44,564 bases of DNA, taken from Nitriliruptoraceae bacterium. Its GTDB lineage: Bacteria; Actinomycetota; Nitriliruptoria; Nitriliruptorales; Nitriliruptoraceae. The translations under genes were made by a program, and so were the position numbers. Location of the stretch: assembly GCA_007133465.1 (NCBI GenBank), contig SLMP01000110.1, positions 1-44,564 on the forward strand, read 5' to 3'. Positions within the stretch are counted from its first letter, which is position 1. Every line of letters starts with the position of its first letter. This document shows positions 25,311-32,425 of this stretch, in pieces. Below the pieces are notes generated by a model. That model saw nothing but the letters and a program-made list of their open reading frames with translations, did not search any database and was not told the origin of the DNA.

Positions 25311-26516
25311 GTGAGCGACGCCAGGGACGTGCCGCCGCCCCCACCGCCACCGCGGCCCGGATCGCCGCCAGCGCCGAGGCGCACGTGGCGTCCGGCAGTC
25401 CGGCTGCCCCCGTCCGTGCCCGGACCGGGGTGGTACCCGGATCCCTGGGCGCCCGGCGCGTGGCGCTGGTGGGATGGGCGCGTCTGGACGGGCCACGTCC
25501 AGGCGGCGGCGCGAGCACCGCGGCTGCCGGCCTGGCTCAGCCCGCCCGTGCTCGTCGGCGCGGTGCTGGTCGTGCCGATGCTGGCGGTCGCGCTCGTGGC
25601 CGAGCCGCTCGCGACCCTGCTCCCCCTCCCGAGCTTCCTGGTGCTGCTCGCCGTGTTCGTCTGGTTCGACCGGCTCGAACCCGAACCGCGCGCCGAACGC
25701 ATCCACGCCGTGCTGTGGGGCGCGACCATCACGATCGCGGTCGCCGGCTTCGGCAACGGCCTCGCGGCGATCATCGGAGGTCCAGCGTTCGCGACCGTGC
25801 TGGTCGCCCCCGTCACCGAGGAGGTGATGAAGGGGCTCGGCATCCTCTACGCCGTGCGACGCCGCACGATCGACAGCGTCACGGACGGGGTGGTCTACGC
25901 CGGTTGGATCGGGGCCGGCTTCGCCCTGGTCGAGAACGTCGAGTACTTCGTGTTCGCCTCCGCCGAGGGTGCGCTGGTCCCGGTCCTGATCGCGCGTGGA
26001 GTGCTGTCGCCGTTCGCGCACCCGTTGTTCACCGTCTGGATCGGGATCGCGGTCGGCCGCGCGGTGGTGCGCGGCCGTAACCCGGCTGCGGCCGCGTTGC
26101 CCGGCCTGGCCCTCGCCATCCTGCTCCACGGCCTGTGGAACCTGGCGACGGTCGTCGCCACGGGCGGCGGCGTCGGCTGGGCACTGGTCCTGGCCGCCGG
26201 GTTCGTCGGGCTGTTCTCCGGCACGGCGATCGTGCTCGTGGCCGGCCGCCTCCGTGGTCGTGACGAGTTCGCGCGTGCCGTCCCGGCGGTCGCGGCGCGC
26301 TACGGGCTGACCCCGGAGGAGGTGCTGGTGTTCTCCGACTGGCGGCGCACGCTCGCGCTGCGACGGTCCTTGCCGACGCGGGCCCGTCCGGCGTTCGACG
26401 CTCGTCACGCGGCGATCGCCCGGCTCGTCGCGTGGCAGCGCCGTCCGGGACCGCCCGATCCCGTCGGGGAGGCCCGGCTGGTCGCCTCGCTGTGGGAGGC
26501 ACGGGGGAGGACCTGA
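25311..26516 (+). CDS. PrsW-family intramembrane metalloprotease with N-terminal DUF2510
   Basis: The protein of about 401 residues begins with a Pro-rich stretch and a DUF2510 motif (GWYPDPWAPGAWRWWDGRVW), then seven or eight membrane helices. PrsW protease motifs are intact: PVTEEVMKG (the EE pair), FALVENVEYF, FAHPLFT and LLHGLWN, which supply Glu and His ligands for the metal. PrsW proteins cleave membrane anti-sigma factors or activate colicin-like stress responses; the target here is unknown. I start at the GTG at 25311; an in-frame GTG at 25287 would add eight residues. There is no anti-sigma factor next to it. It converges on the MFS gene. Confidence 0.9.
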   Translation: MSDARDVPPPPPPPRPGSPPAPRRTWRPAVRLPPSVPGPGWYPDPWAPGAWRWWDGRVWTGHVQAAARAPRLPAWLSPPVLVGAVLVVPMLAVALVAEPLATLLPLPSFLVLLAVFVWFDRLEPEPRAERIHAVLWGATITIAVAGFGNGLAAIIGGPAFATVLVAPVTEEVMKGLGILYAVRRRTIDSVTDGVVYAGWIGAGFALVENVEYFVFASAEGALVPVLIARGVLSPFAHPLFTVWIGIAVGRAVVRGRNPAAAALPGLALAILLHGLWNLATVVATGGGVGWALVLAAGFVGLFSGTAIVLVAGRLRGRDEFARAVPAVAARYGLTPEEVLVFSDWRRTLALRRSLPTRARPAFDARHAAIARLVAWQRRPGPPDPVGEARLVASLWEARGRT

Positions 26517-26578
26517 CCCGGTCGGGGCCACCGCTGCACGTCGCCGACGACACGCTCCGCGCGCTCCGTCGGTCGGGG

Positions 26579-27850
26579 TCAGGGCGACGCGTCGCCGACG
26601 AGGTGCGCCTGTCGCCGCTGGAGGATCCGCGCGACGACGACCCCGCCGAGCGCGACGGCGATCGCGATCGACATCGCCCACCGTACGCCGACGAGGTCGG
26701 CGGCCGCCCCGTCCAGCGCCGCCGCGAACGGCCGGTTGCCGAGGAAGGCGACCGACCAGAGCGCCATGATCCTGCCGCGCAGTTCGTCCGGGATACGGCG
26801 CTGCAGCACGCTCGTGAACCCGGTCAGCGCGAGCACGAAACCCGCGCCGGTGAGTGCGAAGCCGACGACCATCGCCGCCGCGACGGGCGCGACCGCGGCG
26901 GCGGTCAGGCCGGCGGCCATCGCCCCCGTCCCGATGCCACCGACGGTCAGGCTGCCGAGTCGCCGCTGCAGCCGGCCGGAGACGATCGATGCCGGCGCGG
27001 CGGCGATCCCGAAGGCGCTGACGAGGATCGCGACGAGCGTGCCGCCCCCACCGACCTCCGCCGCCAGGGGTGGCGCGAGCGTGATCATCGGGTCGGCCGC
27101 GAACCCCGTCGCGCCGACGGCGACCAGCAGCAGCAGCACGACCCGGTCGGCGCGGACGTAGCGGATGCCCGCCCGGACCGAGCGGTCGGCCGTCGTGGCC
27201 ACCGCGGCTCGTTCGCGGATGCGGATGACGAGCAGCGCCACGATCAGAGCGAGGAAGCTGGCGGCGTTCACGGCGAACGCCACCTCGGCGCCGAACGTCG
27301 CGAGCACGACACCCGACGCGGCGGGGCCGAGCGCCCGTCCCACGTTGAACGTCAGGGACGTCAGGGCGATGCCGCTCTCCAGGTCGACGTCCTCGACGAG
27401 GTCGGGGACGAGCGCCGTGAGCGAAGGGATGGCGACCGCTTGGCCGATCCCGACGCCCGCGGCCGCCGTGATCACCGGCCAGGCGCCGCCGAACGCCTCC
27501 AGGCCGACGGCGAGGGCAGCGACGGCGAGCGCGGTCGCCGCGGCCGCCGAGACCAGGACGGACACGAGCAGCAGCTTGCGGCGGTCGACCCGATCCGACA
27601 GCGCCCCCGCGAACGGGCTGACGAGCACCAGCGGCAGGAACTGGGCGATGGAGACCAGCCCGACCTGTAGCGCGGACCCGGTCAGCTCGAAGACGACGAC
27701 GGCCGCCGTGACGTTGAACAGCCAGTTGCCGCTGTTGGACACCAGCAGGCCCCAGAACCAGGGGCCGAAGGTGTGATCCGTCAGCAGCTGTCTGGTCGTG
27801 CGCGGGACGTGTCGGTCCGCGTCGCCGGGAGCGTCGGGGCAGGGAGGCAT
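26579..27850 (-). CDS. Major facilitator superfamily transporter (EntS/drug-exporter-like)
   Basis: This 423-residue protein has about 12 hydrophobic helices and the MFS loop 2-3 motif in PFAGALSDRVDRRKLLL. The repeat of that loop appears in the second half (GRLQRRLGSLTVGG) and the motif RRIPDELRGRIMALWSV is typical of the EntS/MFS_3 exporter subgroup. I place the start at the ATG at 27850; the long upstream frame overlaps the LacI gene. The substrate is unknown. It is divergent from the LacI regulator with about 157 nt between them, and the operators there could also affect it, although they lie much nearer to lacI. Confidence 0.9.
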   Translation of the reverse strand: MPPCPDAPGDADRHVPRTTRQLLTDHTFGPWFWGLLVSNSGNWLFNVTAAVVVFELTGSALQVGLVSIAQFLPLVLVSPFAGALSDRVDRRKLLLVSVLVSAAAATALAVAALAVGLEAFGGAWPVITAAAGVGIGQAVAIPSLTALVPDLVEDVDLESGIALTSLTFNVGRALGPAASGVVLATFGAEVAFAVNAASFLALIVALLVIRIRERAAVATTADRSVRAGIRYVRADRVVLLLLVAVGATGFAADPMITLAPPLAAEVGGGGTLVAILVSAFGIAAAPASIVSGRLQRRLGSLTVGGIGTGAMAAGLTAAAVAPVAAAMVVGFALTGAGFVLALTGFTSVLQRRIPDELRGRIMALWSVAFLGNRPFAAALDGAAADLVGVRWAMSIAIAVALGGVVVARILQRRQAHLVGDASP

Positions 27851-27939
27851 CGAGCTCACGCTACCGCCGGGGCGGACGAGGCACGCGGTGCAGCTGTGCG
27901 CGTTGGGCAAGCTCTGTCGGGCGTCGAACGCACACGGAC

Positions 27940-27994
27940 TTGTCGTCGCGCACCCACGGTGACAATGTCTTAGAACGTTCAACTGAACGTTCAA
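27940..27994 (+). promoter_or_regulatory. lacI-type promoter with two tandem operators
   Basis: TTGTCG (27940-27945) and CAATGT (27963-27968) are spaced 17 bp as -35 and -10 boxes. Immediately downstream are two adjacent 12-mers, TAGAACGTTCAA (27971-27982) and CTGAACGTTCAA (27983-27994), both near-perfect palindromes with the central CG of LacI-family operators. They cover the expected start site, so binding should block transcription of the regulator and probably the whole sugar operon. Confidence 0.7.
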
Positions 27995-28007
27995 AGCGGG
28001 AGACGAG

Positions 28008-28997
28008 GTGGCTACGATCATCGACGTGGCAGCGCGGGCGGGGGTATCGCGCCAGACCGTCTCCAACGTGCTCAACGCGCCCGACCGGGTCAGTCCTGAC
28101 ACCCGGCGCCGGGTCGAGGACGCCATCACCACGCTCAACTACCGGCCCAACCGCAGCGCGCAGAACTTCCGTGCGCAGCGCTCCCATCTGCTCGGTGTCG
28201 ACCTCGCGACCGTGGGTCCACACGAGGTCGCGCCGGTGCTGGACCGCTTCGTGCACGCGTTGAGCCAGCAGGCGGCCAGGCGCGGGTACCACGTGCTGCT
28301 GTTCCCACGTTCTGGCGACGGCGCCGTCCATCTCTCGCTGTACGAGACGCGCACGGTGGACGGGTTCGTCCTGGTCGACACCGAGCGCGACGATCCCCGT
28401 GCCACCGCCCTCGCGGAGCAGCGGGTCCCGTTCGTCACCTTCGGGCGGACCGGCGCCACTGGCGAGCACGACGCCGTCGATGTCGACGGCTTCGCCGGCG
28501 GGCAGGCCGTTGCGGCCGAGCTGGTCGCCTCCGGACGCCGGCGCCCGGCGTACGTCGCGTGGCCGGAGGGCTCGCTCGTTGGCGACCTGCGCCTCGCCGG
28601 CTTCCTCGCCGGGTGCGAGGACGCGGGCGTCGATCCCTCGGACGTGCGCGTGCTCCGCCGGCTCAACGGGGTCGAGGACGGTGTCGATGCTGCAGTGACC
28701 CTCCTCGAGGGTTCCGAGCGGCCCGACGCGATCGCCACGGTCAGCGACCTCATCGCCGTCGGGATCATCCGTGGCATGCGCTCGCTCGGGGTCCGAGCCG
28801 GCAACGAGATCCGGGTCGTCGGCTTCGACGACTCGCCGTTGGCCGCACACCTCGACCCACCCCTGACGACCGTCCGTCAGCCGCTGGACGAGGTCGCGCG
28901 ACGCGTCGTCGCGCGCTTCCTGGCCCGGCTGGAGGACCCCGACGGACCGTCCGTCACCGAGTTGCTGGAGCCGTGCCTGGTGGTACGGCGCACCTGA
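28008..28997 (+). CDS. LacI-family transcriptional regulator
   Basis: The 329-residue protein has the LacI helix-turn-helix and hinge at the N-terminus (IIDVAARAGVSRQTVSNVLN, then NYRPNRSAQNFRAQRS) and a periplasmic-binding-like effector domain (HLLGVDLATVG ... VVGFDDSPLAAHLDPPLTTVRQP). It should respond to a sugar. The GTG at 28008 follows GGGAGACGAG. It is upstream of and on the same strand as the ABC sugar operon, with two operator-like palindromes on its own promoter, so autoregulation plus control of the operon is likely (inference). Confidence 0.95.
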   Translation: MATIIDVAARAGVSRQTVSNVLNAPDRVSPDTRRRVEDAITTLNYRPNRSAQNFRAQRSHLLGVDLATVGPHEVAPVLDRFVHALSQQAARRGYHVLLFPRSGDGAVHLSLYETRTVDGFVLVDTERDDPRATALAEQRVPFVTFGRTGATGEHDAVDVDGFAGGQAVAAELVASGRRRPAYVAWPEGSLVGDLRLAGFLAGCEDAGVDPSDVRVLRRLNGVEDGVDAAVTLLEGSERPDAIATVSDLIAVGIIRGMRSLGVRAGNEIRVVGFDDSPLAAHLDPPLTTVRQPLDEVARRVVARFLARLEDPDGPSVTELLEPCLVVRRT

Positions 28998-29035
28998 GGA
29001 GCACGTACACGACCGCGCCGCCGCGGAGGCGGCCC

Positions 29036-29052
29036 GCCCGTCACCGACGGGC
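29036..29052 (+). terminator. Short hairpin between regulator and binding-protein genes
   Basis: GCCCGTC (29036-29042) and GACGGGC (29046-29052) form a 7-bp stem with a 3-nt loop, in the 75-nt gap between lacI and the binding-protein gene. It could act as a terminator, attenuator or mRNA stabiliser; without a T-run it may only tune the ratio of regulator to binding protein. Confidence 0.35.
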
Positions 29053-29072
29053 CGACCAACAGGGAGGGATCG

Positions 29073-30335
29073 ATGAGGATCAAGGCACGACGGAGCAGCG
29101 CCGCGCTGCTCGCCGCCGCGCTCGTGCTGGCGGCATGCGGGAACGACGGCGACGCGGATGGCGATGGGCTCGACGAGCTCGGGATCGAGGAGCCCGCAGG
29201 TGACGACGGCGATGAGCTCGACGCCGGCGACGCCGACCTGCTGGTGCTCGGCTGGTCGGCTTCGCCGGCCGAGAACGAGGCACTGGAGGAGGTGCTGGAC
29301 GGGTGGCCCGGCGGCGATGCGGCCCTGACGCTGTCGAGCGACTTCGAGGCGACGCTGCGGGCCTCGCTCGCTGCTGGTGACCCGGCGGACGTCTTCTACG
29401 TCGACTCGTCCCGGTTCCCGGACCTGGTCGCTGAGGACGTTCTCGAACCCATCGGCGACCGCTTGGACGACCCGGACGACTTCTACGAGCCGCTGCGGGA
29501 GGCGTTCACCCACGAGGGGCAACTGGTCTGCCCACCGAAGGACTTCTCGATCCTCGCCCTGCAGTACAACGTGGGCATGCTCGAGGAGGCGGGGTTGGAG
29601 CCTCCGACCACCTGGGACGAACTCGCGGAGACCGCGGAGGCGCTGACCGAGGGTGACCGTGTCGGTCTCGTGCTGGGGGCCGAGCTCGCACGTCTGGGGG
29701 TGTTCCTGCACGGTGCCGGCGGATCAGTCCTCGACGACGACGGCAGCTCGAACATCACCTCCGAGGAGAGCCTCGAGGGCCTCGGGTTCATCCAGCGGAT
29801 GTTCGACGAGGGCTGGGCGACGATCCCGTCGGAGCTCGACGCCGGCTGGTCCGGTGAGGCGTTCGGGCAGGAACGCGCGGCGATGACGATCGAGGGCAAC
29901 TGGATCATCGGTGCGATGTCGAACGAGTTCCCCGACGTGGAGTACGGAGCTGCCCCACTGCCGGAGGGGCCGGCTGGCAACCCCTCCTACGTCTTCACCG
30001 TCTGCTACGGCGTCGCCGCGGACTCCGGGGACGTGGACGGTGCCGCCGATCTCGCCGGCTACCTCACCTCGACCGAGCCACTGCTCGAGTTCACGCGCGA
30101 TTTCCCGGTGATCCCGTCCCGTGAGTCCGCGCGTGACGGGTGGGTCGAGGCCAACCCCGGGACCGAGGCGTACCTCGACGCCGCGGACGACGCGATCGGT
30201 TGGCAGTTCCCGGCCGGGTTCACCCCCGCACTCGACGAGATCAACTCGGTCCTGCAGGGCATGGCCGACGGGTCTGTCGATGCCGAGACGGCAGCCGAGC
30301 GCGTCGACGGCGCCGTCACCGACGTGTTGGGGTAG
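29073..30335 (+). CDS. ABC transporter sugar-binding lipoprotein (CUT1/MalE-type)
   Basis: This 420-residue protein begins with a basic N-region and the hydrophobic ALLAAALVLAACGND containing a lipobox LAAC, so Cys would be lipidated and the protein anchored outside. A very acidic linker (about residues 24-55) is followed by an extracellular solute-binding domain: NVGMLEEAGLEPPTTWDELAETA and MTIEGNWIIGAMSNEF are typical of family 1 carbohydrate-binding proteins. GGAGGG precedes the ATG. The ligand is probably an oligosaccharide, judged from the debranching-type enzyme in the operon. Confidence 0.94.
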   Translation: MRIKARRSSAALLAAALVLAACGNDGDADGDGLDELGIEEPAGDDGDELDAGDADLLVLGWSASPAENEALEEVLDGWPGGDAALTLSSDFEATLRASLAAGDPADVFYVDSSRFPDLVAEDVLEPIGDRLDDPDDFYEPLREAFTHEGQLVCPPKDFSILALQYNVGMLEEAGLEPPTTWDELAETAEALTEGDRVGLVLGAELARLGVFLHGAGGSVLDDDGSSNITSEESLEGLGFIQRMFDEGWATIPSELDAGWSGEAFGQERAAMTIEGNWIIGAMSNEFPDVEYGAAPLPEGPAGNPSYVFTVCYGVAADSGDVDGAADLAGYLTSTEPLLEFTRDFPVIPSRESARDGWVEANPGTEAYLDAADDAIGWQFPAGFTPALDEINSVLQGMADGSVDAETAAERVDGAVTDVLG

Positions 30336-30417
30336 CCAGGTCACGCGGTCGTGGGGTCGTCGCCCGCCGGGGCCGGCCCCACGACCGCCCCACCGTGTCC
30401 AGGGAGGAGGTACCACG

Positions 30418-31539
30418 GTGAGCAACGCAGATGACCAACCGGCGGTCCCGGCGGAGACCGGGGTCGGCACGGCGACAGCGCGGTCCGGCACCGCGATGGA
30501 GCCTCCCACAGGCCGTCGCGGCGGGTGGCGGCGGGGGTTCTCCTCGAACGAGCGGGCGATGGGCGTGGTGTTCGTCCTGCCCGCCGTGATCGGCATCCTC
30601 GTCTTCCTCGCCCTGCCGATGGCGATGTCGTTGTACGTCAGCTTCCGTGACTGGAGCGGGCTGAGACCCCTTGGCACCTCGAACTTCATCGGGCTCGAGA
30701 ACTACCGGGAGTTGGTGGTCGACAGCGGGCTCATCCGCCAAGATTTCGCGACGGCGCTGCGCAACAACCTGTACTACGTGCTCGGCGTGGTGCCGGCCCA
30801 GACCTCGCTTGCGCTCTTCCTCGCGGTCGTCATCAACAACAAGGTGCTCAAGGGTCGTACCTTCTTCCGCGCGACCTACTACTTCCCGTCGATCACCTCG
30901 TCGGTTGCCATCGGGCTGGTCTTCATCTTCCTGTTCCAGTCCAACGGTGCCATCAACCGGTTGTTCGGGTTCTTCGGGCTGCCGGACGACATCCGCTGGC
31001 TGTCCGACGCCAGCGGCGTGCTCCACAACCTGTTCGGTCTGTTCGGGGTGGACGAGGCGCCCGCGTGGCTGGCCGAGGCCAGCTTCATGGACCTGTCGCT
31101 GTGGCAGTGGTTGGCGGGTCCGAGCGTGACCATGTTCGGGATCATGATGCTCGCGACATGGACCACGACCGGCACGATGATGCTGATCTTCCTCGCCGGC
31201 CTGCAGAACATCTCGAACGAGGTCGAGGAAGCCAGCAAGGTCGACGGTGCCACGAACCGGCAGCACTTCTTCAAGATCACCTTGCCGATGATGAAGCCGA
31301 CGTTGTTCTTCGTGCTCACGATCGGGCTCATCGGGACATGGCAGGTCTTCGACCAGATCTACGTCATCTCGGGAGGTGGCCCGCAGAAGACCACACTGAC
31401 GCCCGCCTTCTTGGTCTACCGCGACGGGTTCGACGGCGCTGCCATGGGTCGAGCGGCCGCGATCAGTTTCCTGCTGTTCATCCTCATCATCGTGTTGACC
31501 CTGCTCCAGCGCCGCGTCCTGCGGCCGGACGAGGACTGA
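30418..31539 (+). CDS. ABC sugar transporter permease (MalF/UgpA-type)
   Basis: The 373-residue protein has six predicted helices and the permease EAA loop, EEASKVDGATNRQHFFKITL, that docks on the ATPase. The GTG at 30418 has GGGAGGAGG upstream. Between the second and third conserved helices there is an unusual internal duplication: residues about 179-199 (LFGFFGLPDDIRWL) and 202-222 (LFGLFGVDEAPAWL) are near copies with about ten of 21 identities. The extra copy lengthens a region that usually carries a single such segment. The partner ATPase is not in the window. Confidence 0.93.
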   Translation: MSNADDQPAVPAETGVGTATARSGTAMEPPTGRRGGWRRGFSSNERAMGVVFVLPAVIGILVFLALPMAMSLYVSFRDWSGLRPLGTSNFIGLENYRELVVDSGLIRQDFATALRNNLYYVLGVVPAQTSLALFLAVVINNKVLKGRTFFRATYYFPSITSSVAIGLVFIFLFQSNGAINRLFGFFGLPDDIRWLSDASGVLHNLFGLFGVDEAPAWLAEASFMDLSLWQWLAGPSVTMFGIMMLATWTTTGTMMLIFLAGLQNISNEVEEASKVDGATNRQHFFKITLPMMKPTLFFVLTIGLIGTWQVFDQIYVISGGGPQKTTLTPAFLVYRDGFDGAAMGRAAAISFLLFILIIVLTLLQRRVLRPDED

Positions 31540-31549
31540 GGAGCGCGTC

Positions 31550-32425
31550 ATGTCCACTGCCACCGCCGACGTGTCGCAACGCTTCGCCCGGGCACACCGC
31601 ACCCGGCAGGTCCGTCGCCTGCTCGGGTACGCCGTGCTGCTGTTCTTCGCGTTCCTGTACCTGATGCCCTTCCTGCTGGCGGTGTCCGCGTCGTTCAAGA
31701 CGCAAGCCGAGGTCGCCGCCAACCCCCTCGGGCTGATCCCCGACGCACCCAGCACGGCCGCCTGGGAGGTCGTCGCGAACTCCGCGTTCCCGTTGTGGTT
31801 GCGCAACTCGTTCATCGTGACCATCGGGGTGACGCTCGGACGCCTCTTCCTGGACTCGCTGGCCGGGTACGCCCTCGCGAGGCTCGACTTCCCGGGACGG
31901 AAGGCCATCTTCGCGTTCGTCGTCGCGACCCTGGCGGTTCCCGGCATCGTGCTGGCTGTGCCGCGATTCCTGGTGCTGCGGCAGCTCGGCATGCTGAACT
32001 CCTTCTCCGGGCTGATCATCCCCCTGGCCGTCGATGCGTTCGGGATCTTCCTCATGAAACAGTTCTTCGAGTCGGTCCCGAAGGAGATGGAGGAGGCGGC
32101 CAAGGTCGACGGCGCGAGCGTGTTCACGACCTGGTGGCGGATCGTGCTGCCGATGGCGGTGCCAGGACTCATCGCGCTCACGATCCTGTCCTTCCAGGGC
32201 TCCTGGAACGAGTTCCTGCATCCGCTGATCGCGGCACCGACGAACAGCGACGTCTGGACACTGCCGCTGGGACTCAGTCAGATCGCCCAGGCCACCGGCG
32301 AGACACGGAACACCCCGGTGGCCATGGCCGGGTCGATGCTCACGACCCTGCCGGTCCTGATCGTGTTCCTCGTGTTCCAGCGCTACTTCATCCAGGGGGT
32401 CGCCGCGTCCGGAGTGAAGGGATGA
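31550..32425 (+). CDS. ABC sugar transporter permease (MalG/UgpE-type)
   Basis: This 291-residue protein has six helices, the N-terminal YLMPFLLAVSASFKTQAEV typical of MalG-type permeases, and an EAA loop EEAAKVDGASVFTTWWRIVLP. The ATG follows GAGGAG, only 10 nt after the MalF-type gene. Its stop overlaps the next gene as ATGA. It forms the translocation pore with the MalF-type partner. Confidence 0.95.
   Translation: MSTATADVSQRFARAHRTRQVRRLLGYAVLLFFAFLYLMPFLLAVSASFKTQAEVAANPLGLIPDAPSTAAWEVVANSAFPLWLRNSFIVTIGVTLGRLFLDSLAGYALARLDFPGRKAIFAFVVATLAVPGIVLAVPRFLVLRQLGMLNSFSGLIIPLAVDAFGIFLMKQFFESVPKEMEEAAKVDGASVFTTWWRIVLPMAVPGLIALTILSFQGSWNEFLHPLIAAPTNSDVWTLPLGLSQIAQATGETRNTPVAMAGSMLTTLPVLIVFLVFQRYFIQGVAASGVKG

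Noticed and set aside
30316-32181. 621-residue minus-strand ORF
   Set aside because: Antisense to the two ABC permeases; no domain is recognisable.
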